A stretch of DNA of 64,000 bases, from the NCBI RefSeq assembly GCF_039521365.1, contig NZ_BAAACF010000001.1, forward strand, positions 1,116,001 through 1,180,000, read 5' to 3'. This document shows, piece after piece, positions 42,533 to 52,577 of the stretch. How positions within the stretch are numbered: position 1 is the stretch's first letter; each line of letters begins with the position of its first letter. This DNA is from Clostridium_AW malenominatum. Its GTDB lineage: Bacteria > Bacillota > Clostridia > Clostridiales > Clostridiaceae. The translations under genes were made by a program, and so were the position numbers. Under the pieces are notes generated by a model. The model did not search any database, was not told the DNA's origin, and worked only from the letters and a program-made list of their open reading frames with translations.

Positions 42533-45500
42533 TTGTTTCATATAGATAAAGAATTTATAAAGAAAATGACTGGAGACCTTATATATGCTAGAGGGGTTAG
42601 AGTTTATAAAAATAATTCCATTTTAAACGTAAAAGGGGAAGTAGTTAAAAGATGGGATAATGATATTTTAAAGATTGTTTCTAAAATTCGTTCATATAAT
42701 GGAGTCGAGGTATATAATACAAATTTGCAAATTATAAGTGAAAGTAATTATTTTACTAGTGATTGCGATTGTTTATATGGTGGAAGAGTTTGCAAGCACG
42801 TAGTAGCTCTTTATCTATATTTTGCTGAAAATAAAGAAGATATACTTAAAGGTTATGAACTAAGAAAAAATGAAGAAATATTAAAAAATATGAAAAGTAG
42901 TCTTTTAAGAGAAATGCCCAGTGTAAATAAAAAGTACTTAAATACCAGCTATAAGTTAGATTTTTATAGAGGATATGGAGAGTATGTCACCTTTGAAATG
43001 AAGATAGGAGAAGGAAAAGAATATGTTGTAAAAAATATGAGAGAATTTATGGAGGCATTAAAGGGACGTAATGAAATTTACTTTGGAAAAGGCTTTACCT
43101 TAAATCCTAATATTCATAGCTTTAGAGAAGAAGATGAAGACATAATAAAGCTTTTGATGGATATATATGAAAGCGATAAATTAGTTCAGGAAATAACTCA
43201 CGATATATATGACAGCGGAAAGATAATGAAGGGTAAAAAAGTATATCTTACAGAAAACAATTTAGGTAAGATATTTAAAATACTCAAAAATAGAAATATA
43301 GGTTTAATCATTAATGAAAATGATTTAGGGGAAACACCTATAGTAAAGGAAGATTTTTATATAGACTTTAGTTTAAGAACAGAAAGAGATAAGGTATATA
43401 TAAAGCAACTATCAGAAATGCCCATACCTTTAATTAAAAATGGTAAGTATTTTTTGTATGAAGGGAAGATATATGAAACTTCTGAAGAATGGATTAATAA
43501 CTATAAAGTGTTATTTAATGTTTTTTTAGAAGAAAAAACTACAGAGATTACTTTCAGTGATAATTATAGTGAGGAGATAGCTTCCTATGTGCTGCCTATG
43601 TTAAAAAAAGTGGGAAGAAAGGTGGAAGTAGAAGAAGCCTTTAAAGAAAGATTCTATGAAGAGCCTTTGAAAATATCTCTATATTTTGATAAAAATGAAG
43701 GTGTGATTCTATGTACTGTTATTTTCAAATATGGGGATGTGGAGATAAATCCTTTAGAAGTAGAGGAAAAAGAGAAGGGAAAAATACTAGTTAGAAATAT
43801 AGAAGAGGAAAATAAAGTTATAAATATTTTAGAAGGTTTTTCTTTTAAAAAGGAAGAGGGGAGTTACAATTTAGAAGGAGAAGAGGAAACCTTAGATTTT
43901 ATTCTAAAGGGAATGGAGCTCCTTCAAGATTTGGGAGATGTTTACTACTCAGAGGAGTTTAAAAACATGAAAATATATCCTTCCTCCAGTTATAAGTCTA
44001 CTATAAGATTAAATGATGAAAACCTATTAGAGTTTACATTTGATATTGAAGGGGTAGATAGGGGTGAATTAAAGGATATATTCCAATCCTTAAAAGAAAA
44101 GAAAAAATATCATAGATTAAAAAAAGGTGGATTTATTTCTTTGATGGATAATAATCTTGGTGTAATGTTAAGCCTCATGGATAATCTAGATATAAAAGCT
44201 TCCCAATTAGAAAAGGATAGAATTTTACTTTCTAAATACCAAACTCTATATTTAGATTCCTCTATTAAAGATAATAAATTAGATTTTGTAGAAAGAAATA
44301 AACCCTTTAAAGAATTAGTAAATTCTATGAAGGAGATTGAAGACATAGATATTGAAATACCAAAGGGCTTAAAAGGAATAATGAGACCTTATCAAAAGTT
44401 TGGATATAAATGGTTTAAGACCTTAAGTGCCTGTGGCTTTGGTGGTATTCTTGCAGATGAAATGGGACTTGGTAAAACCCTTCAAACCTTAGCTTTTATA
44501 AAAGCTGAAGGGGGACCATCTATAGTAATATGTCCTACTTCTTTAGTTTATAATTGGGCAGATGAGGTTGAAAAATTTGTTCCAGAACTAAAGTATGTAG
44601 TAGTATCTGGAAGCAAGGAAGAAAGAGAGAAAAACATACAAAGCATTAAAGAAGCGGATTTAGTTATCACCTCTTATGCTCTTATAAGAAGGGACTTTGA
44701 GGACTATAAAGATATAAAATTTAAGTATTGTTTTTTAGATGAGGCTCAAAACATAAAAAATCCTCAATCTTTAAATGCTCAAGCTGTTAAAACCATAAAA
44801 GCAGACCATCGTTTTGCCTTAACAGGAACTCCTATAGAAAATTCATTAACGGAGTTATGGTCTATATTTGATTTCATTATGCCAGGGTATTTATTTAACC
44901 ATAGAAAGTTTTCTCAAAAATATGAAATACCTATAGTAAAAAATAAAGAGGAAAATTCATTAATTGAATTAAATAGAAGAATAAAACCTTTCATCTTAAG
45001 AAGACTAAAAAAAGATGTGGTAAAGGAGTTACCGCCTAAGATTGAACACAATGTAATAGTAGATATGGAAGAGGAGCAAAAGAAGATTTATGCATCCTTT
45101 ATAGCAGATGCTCAAAAAGAGTTTGAAGAGGAAGTAAAGGCTAATGGCTTTAATAAGAGTAGAATAAAAATACTATCTTTAATAACAAGGCTAAGGCAGA
45201 TATGTTGTGACCCTTCTACTTTCATAGAAAACTATACTGGAGGTAATGGTAAGATGGAGACTCTTTTAAATATAGTAGAAAGCTCCATTAATGAAGGTCA
45301 TAAAATATTAATATTTTCTCAGTTTACCTCTGTTTTAAAGAACATATCAGAAAAGTTTAAAGAAAATGAAATTAATCATCTATATTTAGATGGCAGTACC
45401 AAAAGCGAATTTAGGCGAGTTTTAGTAAAAGACTTTAATGAGGGAAAGGTTCCTATCTTTCTAATATCCCTAAAGGCTGGAGGAACAGGCTTAAATCTTA

Positions 45501-45766
45501 CTTCTGCTGATATAGTAATTCATTATGACCCATGGTGGAACCCAGCTGTAGAGGAGCAAGCCTCTGATAGAGCCCATAGAATAGGTCAGAAGAAAACTGT
45601 AGAGGTAATAAGACTCATTGCCAAGGGCAGTATAGAAGAAAAAATTTATAAAATACAAGAAAAGAAAAGACAAATAATAGAACAAGTAATGGATGAAAAT
45701 TCAAGAGAAGAAGTTTTAATATCTGACATGAAGCAGGAAGAGATTGAAGAACTGTTTACTAGTTGA
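42533..45766 (+). CDS. SNF2-family helicase with SWIM zinc finger
   Basis: A 1077-residue protein. An N-terminal SWIM finger (about 77-95, CDCLYGGRVCKHVV) and a long bacterial SNF2-associated region (about 150-590) precede the helicase core. Core motifs are Walker A GLGKTLQT, DEAQ box, TGTPIENSLTELWSIF, and the C-terminal lobe AGGTGLNLTSADIVIHYDPWWNP with DRAHRIGQ. Such proteins remodel protein-DNA or RNA polymerase complexes using ATP. It starts at TTG 42533, about 11 bases after AGGAGG; no in-frame ATG is close. Confidence 0.93.
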   Translation: MFHIDKEFIKKMTGDLIYARGVRVYKNNSILNVKGEVVKRWDNDILKIVSKIRSYNGVEVYNTNLQIISESNYFTSDCDCLYGGRVCKHVVALYLYFAENKEDILKGYELRKNEEILKNMKSSLLREMPSVNKKYLNTSYKLDFYRGYGEYVTFEMKIGEGKEYVVKNMREFMEALKGRNEIYFGKGFTLNPNIHSFREEDEDIIKLLMDIYESDKLVQEITHDIYDSGKIMKGKKVYLTENNLGKIFKILKNRNIGLIINENDLGETPIVKEDFYIDFSLRTERDKVYIKQLSEMPIPLIKNGKYFLYEGKIYETSEEWINNYKVLFNVFLEEKTTEITFSDNYSEEIASYVLPMLKKVGRKVEVEEAFKERFYEEPLKISLYFDKNEGVILCTVIFKYGDVEINPLEVEEKEKGKILVRNIEEENKVINILEGFSFKKEEGSYNLEGEEETLDFILKGMELLQDLGDVYYSEEFKNMKIYPSSSYKSTIRLNDENLLEFTFDIEGVDRGELKDIFQSLKEKKKYHRLKKGGFISLMDNNLGVMLSLMDNLDIKASQLEKDRILLSKYQTLYLDSSIKDNKLDFVERNKPFKELVNSMKEIEDIDIEIPKGLKGIMRPYQKFGYKWFKTLSACGFGGILADEMGLGKTLQTLAFIKAEGGPSIVICPTSLVYNWADEVEKFVPELKYVVVSGSKEEREKNIQSIKEADLVITSYALIRRDFEDYKDIKFKYCFLDEAQNIKNPQSLNAQAVKTIKADHRFALTGTPIENSLTELWSIFDFIMPGYLFNHRKFSQKYEIPIVKNKEENSLIELNRRIKPFILRRLKKDVVKELPPKIEHNVIVDMEEEQKKIYASFIADAQKEFEEEVKANGFNKSRIKILSLITRLRQICCDPSTFIENYTGGNGKMETLLNIVESSINEGHKILIFSQFTSVLKNISEKFKENEINHLYLDGSTKSEFRRVLVKDFNEGKVPIFLISLKAGGTGLNLTSADIVIHYDPWWNPAVEEQASDRAHRIGQKKTVEVIRLIAKGSIEEKIYKIQEKKRQIIEQVMDENSREEVLISDMKQEEIEELFTS

Positions 45767-45800
45767 TTAGTTTTTAGTTTCTTAGTTAGCGGTTAATGTG

Positions 45801-45849
45801 AAAATTCCTGTGGAATTTTATAATTTTAAAAATTCCACGGGAATTTTAT
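45801..45849. terminator. Bidirectional terminator between SNF2 and aminopeptidase genes
   Basis: A 19-bp stem (45801-45819 with 45829-45847), A-rich and T-rich at its ends, between convergent genes. Confidence 0.85.
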
Positions 45850-45867
45850 TCATAACTAAAGAACTAT

Positions 45868-47100
45868 TTAAAATGCCCAATTCCCATTGGTAAACACAGG
45901 AATTTCTTTTCCATCGTGAGTAATTCCTATGATTTCTAGATCTTTAGTTCCTACCATAAAGTCTTCATGAACTAGGGAGGTATTAACTCCTAGTTTTTCT
46001 AATTCCTCTTCCTTTAAGTTTTCTCCATCCTTTATACATACTGGATAGGCTTTGCCTATAGCAAAGTGACAGGAAGCATTTTCATCATAAAGGGTATTGA
46101 AGAATAGTATATTTGAATTTGAAATTGGAGAGTCATAAGGCACTAATGCCACTTCTCCTAAGTAGTGAGAGCCTTCGTCAATTTCTATAAGATTTTTTAA
46201 GGCTTCATAACCTTTTTCAGCTTTAAAGTCCACAATTCTTCCCTCTTTAAGAGTAAGGGAGAAGTTTTCTACTAGATTGCCATTGCAATTTAGTGGCTTT
46301 GAGCTTACTATAATTCCATTTACTCCAGTTCTTAAAGGAAGAGTAAATACCTCTTCTGTTGGCATATTTGCAATAAATTCTACCCCCTTAGGAGTATAGT
46401 CTCCACCACCAAGCCATAGGTGACCTTCAGGTAATTCTACTTTTAGATCTGTTCCTATGGAGTTTTTGTAATGAAGATATTTAAATTTATGGGAATTTAA
46501 AAAATCTAAGCTTTTCGCTAAGTTTTCCTTATGCTCATCCCAAGCAGCAACAGGATCTTCCTTATCAACTCTTACAATTTTAAATATAGCATCCCATAGT
46601 TTTTCCATGGCTACTTCGTCAGAAACTCCAGGAAATACTTTTTTAGCCCAGGATTTTGTTGGAATGGAAACTATGGACCAAGGGTTTTTATTGCTCATAA
46701 GTTTTGCACTATGTGCTTTAAGGGCAGTACTTCTTGTTTTGTGGAAGGTAGATATTCTTTTCGGTTCCACATCTTTTAATAGTTCTGGGTCAGAAGCAGA
46801 TATACTTAAGTAAGCTGCTCCTATGCTATCATAGTGGTCAAAAAGTTCCTTTTGCCAATTAGGAAATTCACTAAATACTTCCTCTGGAGCCTTTAAAAAT
46901 CTTATTTTAGTAAATAATTCATCATTCCAATTTATAAATACATCCTTTGCTCCCTCATCATAAGCAACTTCAGCAATTAATCTTGTAAATTCTGCACATT
47001 CAATAGGAGAAGATACTACTAAAGTTTGCCCCTGTTGTATATTTACACCGGTTTTTACTGCTAGGCGTGCATATTTTTTTAACATTTCGTTATGTAACAT
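45868..47100 (-). CDS. M29-family aminopeptidase
   Basis: A 410-residue leucyl-type metallo-aminopeptidase of the AmpS/PepS (M29) family. The N-terminus LKKYARLAVKTGVNIQQGQTLVV is characteristic. Metal-binding residues sit in IDEGSHYLGEV, CHFAIGKAY and VHEDFMVGT. It trims peptides in the cytoplasm with two divalent metal ions. ATG 47100 follows AAGGAGG. Monocistronic. Confidence 0.94.
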   Translation of the reverse strand: MLHNEMLKKYARLAVKTGVNIQQGQTLVVSSPIECAEFTRLIAEVAYDEGAKDVFINWNDELFTKIRFLKAPEEVFSEFPNWQKELFDHYDSIGAAYLSISASDPELLKDVEPKRISTFHKTRSTALKAHSAKLMSNKNPWSIVSIPTKSWAKKVFPGVSDEVAMEKLWDAIFKIVRVDKEDPVAAWDEHKENLAKSLDFLNSHKFKYLHYKNSIGTDLKVELPEGHLWLGGGDYTPKGVEFIANMPTEEVFTLPLRTGVNGIIVSSKPLNCNGNLVENFSLTLKEGRIVDFKAEKGYEALKNLIEIDEGSHYLGEVALVPYDSPISNSNILFFNTLYDENASCHFAIGKAYPVCIKDGENLKEEELEKLGVNTSLVHEDFMVGTKDLEIIGITHDGKEIPVFTNGNWAF

Positions 47101-47131
47101 ATTGTACCTCCTTGTATAATTAAAAATGAAG

Positions 47132-47166
47132 AATTAAAAATTAATAATAAATGTTAATTTTTAATT
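47132..47166. repeat. AT-rich inverted repeat upstream of the aminopeptidase gene
   Basis: AATTAAAAATTAA (47132-47144) pairs perfectly with TTAATTTTTAATT (47154-47166), and a related direct copy AATTAAAAATGAAG lies just before it. It could be a small dispersed repeat or part of the 5' leader of the minus-strand gene. No other signal was seen between it and the promoter at 47332. Confidence 0.45.
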
Positions 47167-47331
47167 TGTATAGATAAATATTACCATAAAACAAATAAAA
47201 TATGAACCAATTATTAGTTTTCACAGTCTTAGTATGTGTAATTAATTTTAAATAGTGCACTATTTTTAAATTTTTAATTTGCTTTTGAAGAAATGAGGGA
47301 GATATTTGAATATTGATAAGAATAAAATATA

Positions 47332-47360
47332 GTGACAAATTTATATTTACATGATATAAT
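47332..47360 (+). promoter_or_regulatory. Promoter of the T-box/transporter transcript
   Basis: GTGACA (47332-47337), a 17-nt spacer and a perfect TATAAT (47355-47360). Confidence 0.8.
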
Positions 47361-47367
47361 GCATAAA

Positions 47368-47597
47368 TAAATGAATAATTGGACTATGAAAGAACTAAGT
47401 AGCAGCTTTGTGTTTTATAAAGAGAGCATAGTGGGTGGTGGAAACTATGTGTGGCAAGAGCTTGTGAAATACACTCTAGAGTCTTAATGTGAAAGCATTA
47501 CGTAATCACGCGATATAGTGACTTAAGACACAATATGTGTAAATTAAGGTGGTACCACGGGTTTTCTCGTCCTTATAGGATTGAGAGAGCCCTTTTT
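47368..47597 (+). promoter_or_regulatory. T-box riboswitch, probably tRNA-Tyr specific
   Basis: A classical T-box leader. A Stem I with AGAGAGC (about 47420) leads to GTGAAATACACTCTAGAG, the specifier-loop region, in which TAC (tyrosine) is the best reading of the specifier. The T-box sequence AGGTGGTACCACGG (47547-47560) forms the antiterminator. The competing terminator pairs GGGTTTTCTC...GTCCT with AGGAT...GAGAGAGCCC and ends in TTTTT (47558-47597). Uncharged tRNA would allow readthrough into the amino-acid transporter. T-box identity is firm; tyrosine is an inference. Confidence 0.92.
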
Positions 47598-47633
47598 ATA
47601 TTTATAAATAACTAATAATAGGAGGATGGTAGT

Positions 47634-48947
47634 ATGGTAGAAAGAGAAAGTTTTTCAAGTAAATTAGGTTTTGTGTTATCTTGCTTGGGATCAGCAGTAG
47701 GATTAGGAAATATTTGGTTGTTTCCTTGGAAGATAGGTAAGTATGGAGGGGCAGCATTTTTAATTCCATATTTTATTTGTGTATTTGTATTAGGTATTAC
47801 AGGTATGATAGGTGAATTCGCCTTTGGAAGAGCTAGAAAAAGTGGTTCCTTTAAAAGTATAAATGATATATTTAATGAAAAAGGTAAGAAGGGTGGAAAG
47901 ATACTCAGTTTAATGCCAACTTTAGCAGTAGGTGGAACTTTAATATTTTATGGTATAGTAGTAGGATGGGTGTTAAGATATTTTTTTGCTTCTTTAAAAG
48001 GAGATTTTTATAAGGTAGATATTTCTAACTATTTTAATAGTTTTGCTGGGACAAATAGTAGTATATTTTGGCATCTTTTAGCCATGATATTTACACTACT
48101 CATAGTAACCTTAGGGGTTATAAATGGTATTGAAAGAATGAACAAAATAATGATGCCTGCTATATTTATTATATTTGCAGTTATTGTTGTTAGAGTTGTA
48201 ACTTTGCCTAACGCTATAGAGGGAGTTAAATATCTTTTAATTCCAAGATGGGAGTATTTATTTAAGCCTGTTACCTGGGTAATGGCGCTTGGACAAGCGT
48301 TTTTTACAGTATCTTTAAATGGTGCAGGGATGGTTGTTTATGGCAGTTACTTAAAGGATGATGTAGATATTCCTAAAGCAGCAGTACAAGTTGCAATATT
48401 TGATACAATTTCAGCATTGCTTGCAGCATTTATAGTTATTCCAGCAGTCTTTGCATTCGGTTTAGATTTAGAAGCGGGGCCATCATTGCTATTTATAACA
48501 CTTCCTCATATATTTAAATCTATGCCTTTTGGTTATTACTTTGGAGTATTATTCTTTTTAAGTGTTATTTTTGCGGCGGTATCTTCTATAATTAATATGC
48601 TTGAAGCCACTTCAGAAGCCTATACTAGTGAGTTTAAAGTGTCTAGAATTAAAAGTTCACTTATTATAACTATTATGGCTTTTATTATAGGATTACCCCT
48701 AGATTTAAGTATGGCAAGATTTGGAGCTTGGGCTGATTTTATAACAATTTATCTAGCACCATTAGGTTCTATCATTGCATCCATTGCTTTCTTCTGGATT
48801 TATGGCATAAAGGATGCTATGGGAGATATAAATTTAGGAGCTAAGAACCCTCTAGGGAAATGGTTTGAGCCTTTGGCAAAATACATGCTTCCAGCGGCAG
48901 GAATATTAGTACTAGTTTTTGGTGTAATATATAATGGGATAGGATAA
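47634..48947 (+). CDS. NSS-family Na+:amino-acid symporter (probable tyrosine transporter)
   Basis: A 437-residue protein with about eleven membrane helices and the LeuT/NSS signature in the first helix (GSAVGLGNIWLFPWKIGKYG, unwound segment with Na+ and substrate contacts). GGAGG lies before the ATG. Bacterial members (LeuT, TnaT, MhsT) import amino acids, often aromatic or hydrophobic. The upstream T-box with a TAC specifier points to tyrosine. Confidence 0.92.
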   Translation: MVERESFSSKLGFVLSCLGSAVGLGNIWLFPWKIGKYGGAAFLIPYFICVFVLGITGMIGEFAFGRARKSGSFKSINDIFNEKGKKGGKILSLMPTLAVGGTLIFYGIVVGWVLRYFFASLKGDFYKVDISNYFNSFAGTNSSIFWHLLAMIFTLLIVTLGVINGIERMNKIMMPAIFIIFAVIVVRVVTLPNAIEGVKYLLIPRWEYLFKPVTWVMALGQAFFTVSLNGAGMVVYGSYLKDDVDIPKAAVQVAIFDTISALLAAFIVIPAVFAFGLDLEAGPSLLFITLPHIFKSMPFGYYFGVLFFLSVIFAAVSSIINMLEATSEAYTSEFKVSRIKSSLIITIMAFIIGLPLDLSMARFGAWADFITIYLAPLGSIIASIAFFWIYGIKDAMGDINLGAKNPLGKWFEPLAKYMLPAAGILVLVFGVIYNGIG

Positions 48948-49074
48948 ACATAAGAAATTGTTTATTGTAGATAAAATATACTTTCTATGGTATAATAGCG
49001 AAGTATGTGTCGATTTTTAAAAAGAATTAAAATAAAAAAATGCTTTGCATTTTAAATGGAGGAATATAGAAAGA

Positions 49075-50664
49075 ATGATATCAGTAAACAATTTAAGCTT
49101 AAGATACGGCGGACGTGTCTTATTTGAAGATGTAAATGTTAAATTTACTAATGGAAATTGCTATGGACTTATAGGAGCCAATGGAGCAGGTAAATCTACT
49201 TTTATTAAAATACTTGCAGGAGAAGTAGAGGCAAATAAAGGTGATGTATCCATGGGCCCAGGAGAAAGACTTGCAGTATTAAAGCAGGACCACTTTGAGT
49301 TTGATGAGCACCCAGTATTAGAAACAGTAATAATGGGTCATGAAAGACTTTACTCAATAATGAAGGAAAAAGATGCTATATATGCAAAGGAAAACTTCAG
49401 CGACGAAGATGGTATTAAAGCAGCTGAACTTGAAGGAGAATTTGCTGAGCTTAACGGTTGGGAAGCAGAATCAGAAGCGGCTTCACTTTTAACAGGACTT
49501 GGAATAGAAACTTCTGAGCATTACAAATTGATGAAAGAATTAGACGGAAGTCAAAAGGTAAGAGTACTTTTAGCGCAGGCTCTATTTGGAAAACCAGATA
49601 CCCTATTGTTAGACGAACCTACAAACCACTTGGATTTAAAATCAATAAAGTGGCTTGAAAACTTCCTTATGGATTTTGAAAATACAGTAATAGTTGTATC
49701 CCACGATAGACACTTTTTAAATAAAGTTTGTACACACATAGCAGACCTTGATTTTGGAAAGCTTCAACTATATGTTGGTAACTATGACTTCTGGTATGAA
49801 TCAAGTCAACTTGCTCAACAAATGGCAAAGGACCAAAATAAGAAAAAAGAAGAAAAAATTAAGCAGCTGCAAGAGTTTATTGCAAGATTTAGTGCCAATG
49901 CTTCTAAGTCAAAGCAAGCAACTTCTCGTAAGAAAATGCTTGATAAAATAAGCTTAGATGATATAAGACCTTCTTCAAGAAAATATCCTTTTGTTGGATT
50001 TAAATCAGAAAGAGAAGCGGGAAATGATTTAATAAATATTGAAGGATTAACTAAGACTATTGATGGAGTAAAGGTGTTAGATAATGTAAGCTTCATGGTT
50101 AACAAAGGAGATAAAATTGCCTTTGTTGGAAGTAATGAAATAGCTAAAACTACTTTATTCCAAATTATTACTGGAGAAATTGCAGCAGATAGCGGAGAAT
50201 ATAAATGGGGAGTAACTACAACTCAAGCATATTTTCCAAAGGACAACACTGAGTATTTTGAAGGTGTAGATTTAAACTTAGTTGATTGGCTTCGTCAATT
50301 CTCAGACGAAAAAAGTGAGACCTTTATAAGAGGTTTCCTTGGAAGAATGCTATTTTCAGGAGAAGAAGCTTTAAAGAGTGCAAAGGTATTATCTGGGGGA
50401 GAAAAGGTTAGATGTATGTTATCTAGAATGATGCTTAGCGGCGCTAATGTACTTATTTTAGATGAACCTACAAACCACTTAGACCTTGAATCTATTACAG
50501 CAGTAAATAATGGTTTAATTAACTTTGATGGCACAGTGCTATTTACTTCTCATGACCATCAATTTGTTCAAACTATTGCAAATAGAATTATAGAAATCAC
50601 TCCTGAAGGAACTATAATTGATAGAAAGACTACCTATGACGAATATTTAGAGTTAAATGATTAA
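49075..50664 (+). CDS. ABC-F ATPase (YkpA/YbiT-like)
   Basis: A 529-residue soluble protein with two ATP-binding domains joined by a charged linker (about 235-310). Domain 1 has Walker A GANGAGKST, an unusual signature LDGSQ and LLLDEPTNHLDL. Domain 2 has LSGGEKVRC and LILDEPTNHLDLES, but its Walker A reads GSNEIAKTT, lacking the usual GAGK glycines. ABC-F proteins act on ribosomes, not in transport. ATG 49075, 12 bases after GGAGG, is preferred; an in-frame TTG at 49045 is not. Confidence 0.92.
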   Translation: MISVNNLSLRYGGRVLFEDVNVKFTNGNCYGLIGANGAGKSTFIKILAGEVEANKGDVSMGPGERLAVLKQDHFEFDEHPVLETVIMGHERLYSIMKEKDAIYAKENFSDEDGIKAAELEGEFAELNGWEAESEAASLLTGLGIETSEHYKLMKELDGSQKVRVLLAQALFGKPDTLLLDEPTNHLDLKSIKWLENFLMDFENTVIVVSHDRHFLNKVCTHIADLDFGKLQLYVGNYDFWYESSQLAQQMAKDQNKKKEEKIKQLQEFIARFSANASKSKQATSRKKMLDKISLDDIRPSSRKYPFVGFKSEREAGNDLINIEGLTKTIDGVKVLDNVSFMVNKGDKIAFVGSNEIAKTTLFQIITGEIAADSGEYKWGVTTTQAYFPKDNTEYFEGVDLNLVDWLRQFSDEKSETFIRGFLGRMLFSGEEALKSAKVLSGGEKVRCMLSRMMLSGANVLILDEPTNHLDLESITAVNNGLINFDGTVLFTSHDHQFVQTIANRIIEITPEGTIIDRKTTYDEYLELND

Positions 50665-50810
50665 GTAGAAAAATTTTAATGTAATTTCTTAGGCTGATGG
50701 TAAATATAAATGACCATCAGCCTTTAGTTTTTCTATGATACGATTAAAAATTAATTGCGTAATATATGATATAGAGGAAAAGATAACTAATAGATAAAGG
50801 AGAAGGAATT

Positions 50811-51383
50811 ATGAAAAGGAAGTTTATAATTGGATTAATAGCTTTACTTTTAAGTTCAAATATAGGTTCTATGGCATCCCCTGTAAAAGCAAAAAGCCCA
50901 ATAGAAGGTGTAAGATTAATTTATGCACTTGAGGAAAAGAAGGAAATAGAATTTGAAGTAGTTGAAGATGCAATTCCAGAAAAGTTTAGAGATGCTATAG
51001 AAGCTTGTAAATATAATAAAGGATATTTGCAATATGAAGACAAAGAAACAAAGAATAGATATATTGCAATTTTAGCGGGAGAAAGGCCTAATCCAGCTTA
51101 TGGAATAAAGGTAACGAGAGTGGAAAAACACAATGATAAATTAATTATTAATGTTAAAGATGTACTACCATCACCAGATATGATGGTTATACAGGTAATA
51201 GCTTATCCATATACGGTAATTAAGGTGAAAGATAATGCTGATTTTGTAGCAGTAGACGAGGAAGGTAAAATTTACGAAGATAGTAGGTTAAGAAGACTTC
51301 CAGAAATAAAAACAGAGAGTATCACTAATTGGAAAAACTCAGCCCTAAATAAATTTGCTAGCAAGATAACCTCATACAAATAG
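50811..51383 (+). CDS. Secreted protein with PrcB-type C-terminal domain
   Basis: A 190-residue protein with a signal peptide (about 1-27, ending near VKA-KS). The region RYIAILAGERPNPAYGIKVTRVEKHNDKLIINV...AYPYTVIKV matches the PrcB C-terminal (protease complex inhibitor-associated) pattern. It probably acts outside the membrane; role unknown. AAAGGAG precedes the ATG. Confidence 0.78.
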   Translation: MKRKFIIGLIALLLSSNIGSMASPVKAKSPIEGVRLIYALEEKKEIEFEVVEDAIPEKFRDAIEACKYNKGYLQYEDKETKNRYIAILAGERPNPAYGIKVTRVEKHNDKLIINVKDVLPSPDMMVIQVIAYPYTVIKVKDNADFVAVDEEGKIYEDSRLRRLPEIKTESITNWKNSALNKFASKITSYK

Positions 51384-51386
51384 ATG

Positions 51387-51422
51387 AAAGAGCTTCACCT
51401 AAAATTTTAGGGAAGCTCTTTT
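51387..51422. terminator. Bidirectional terminator after the PrcB-like gene
   Basis: The stem AAAGAGCTTC (51387-51396) pairs with GAAGCTCTTT (51412-51421), extended by an inner CCTAAAATTTTAGG palindrome. It is shared with the converging threonine-synthase-like gene. Confidence 0.85.
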
Positions 51423-51428
51423 AATTCT

Positions 51429-52553
51429 TTAATGTTCAGATTTAAGACCAGAACCGCAAAGTGGAAGTATTACTTTGCCTTTAGGTTCGAAGCCTGTTTC
51501 TCGTACATATTTAAAATATCCAGCAAAGGTTGCCGCAGTAGTAGGTTCTATATAAAAACCTTTTAAAGCGAGCTTATCACGAACCTCTAATATTTCATCT
51601 TCTGGAGCCAAAATTACTTCTCCCCCTGTTTCTTTTATTGCTTGAAGTAATTGATGACCACGTTTAGGATCTGCAATAGCAATGCCCTCTGCTAGAGTAC
51701 CAGTATTTTTAACTTCTTGGGTATAATCATTATTATTTTTAAAAGCTTCATAAATTGGAGCGCAATTCTGGGATTGAACAGCAATTATTTTAGGAAGTTT
51801 TTCTATAAGGCCAAGTTTTAGTAAATCTTTAAATCCATAGTAAACACCGAAGACTAAAGTTCCGTTTCCTACAGGAACTACTAAAACTTCTGGTAATTCA
51901 CCCTTTAATTGTTCATATATTTCATAAGCGTAAGTCTTGGTTCCCTGATAAAAGAAGGGGTTGTATACATGGCTTGCGTAAAATCCTTCTCCTCTTTCTA
52001 CTGCGTCTAAGGCCGCCTTGGCTGTATCTTCACGGCTTCCAGGCACCACATGAACCTTAGCACCATGGGAGGCAATTTGTTTTATTTTTTTAGGTGAAGT
52101 GTTTTCTGGAACATAAATATCACAGGCAATGCCAGCGCGGTTAGCGTAGGCAGCCACAGAGGTTCCAGCGTTTCCGCTGCTATCTTGAATAACCTTTTTA
52201 ACTCCAAGCTCTTTAGCCTTGGCAATTAATATGGCAGCTCCTCTATCCTTAAAGGACATAGTAGGCATTAGGTAATCCATTTTTACTAGAAGGCTTGGAA
52301 CTTTTGCATCTAACGGAACTAAAGGAGTTAACCCTTCACCCATGGTTACTTCTTTCCAAAGATCAAAAGCTTCTCCAAAGGGAAGAGCCTTTATGTATTT
52401 AAATAAACTCCACTCCTCTGAGTTTATACTAGACTTAGAAAATTCCAGAGGGAAATCCTCTAAATCTAACATTCCACCACAATCACATCTAAAGACCATG
52501 GTCTTAGGGTCATGTACTTTAAAGCATTTACTACATACATAGTTTATTGACAT
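51429..52553 (-). CDS. Threonine-synthase-like PLP enzyme
   Basis: A 374-residue fold-type II PLP enzyme. The N-terminal zinc-ribbon-like segment CSKCFKVHDP...CDCGG precedes the catalytic domain with the PLP Lys in PTMSFKDRGA, QDSSGNAGTSVAAYA (PLP phosphate and ring contacts) and LPLCGSGLKSEH. It looks like threonine synthase, but its operon with ridA and a YheO-type regulator suggests a lyase or dehydratase on an amino acid that yields reactive enamines. ATG 52553 follows GGGAGATG. Confidence 0.87.
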   Translation of the reverse strand: MSINYVCSKCFKVHDPKTMVFRCDCGGMLDLEDFPLEFSKSSINSEEWSLFKYIKALPFGEAFDLWKEVTMGEGLTPLVPLDAKVPSLLVKMDYLMPTMSFKDRGAAILIAKAKELGVKKVIQDSSGNAGTSVAAYANRAGIACDIYVPENTSPKKIKQIASHGAKVHVVPGSREDTAKAALDAVERGEGFYASHVYNPFFYQGTKTYAYEIYEQLKGELPEVLVVPVGNGTLVFGVYYGFKDLLKLGLIEKLPKIIAVQSQNCAPIYEAFKNNNDYTQEVKNTGTLAEGIAIADPKRGHQLLQAIKETGGEVILAPEDEILEVRDKLALKGFYIEPTTAATFAGYFKYVRETGFEPKGKVILPLCGSGLKSEH

Positions 52554-52577
52554 AACATCATCTCCCATAATCATAAA

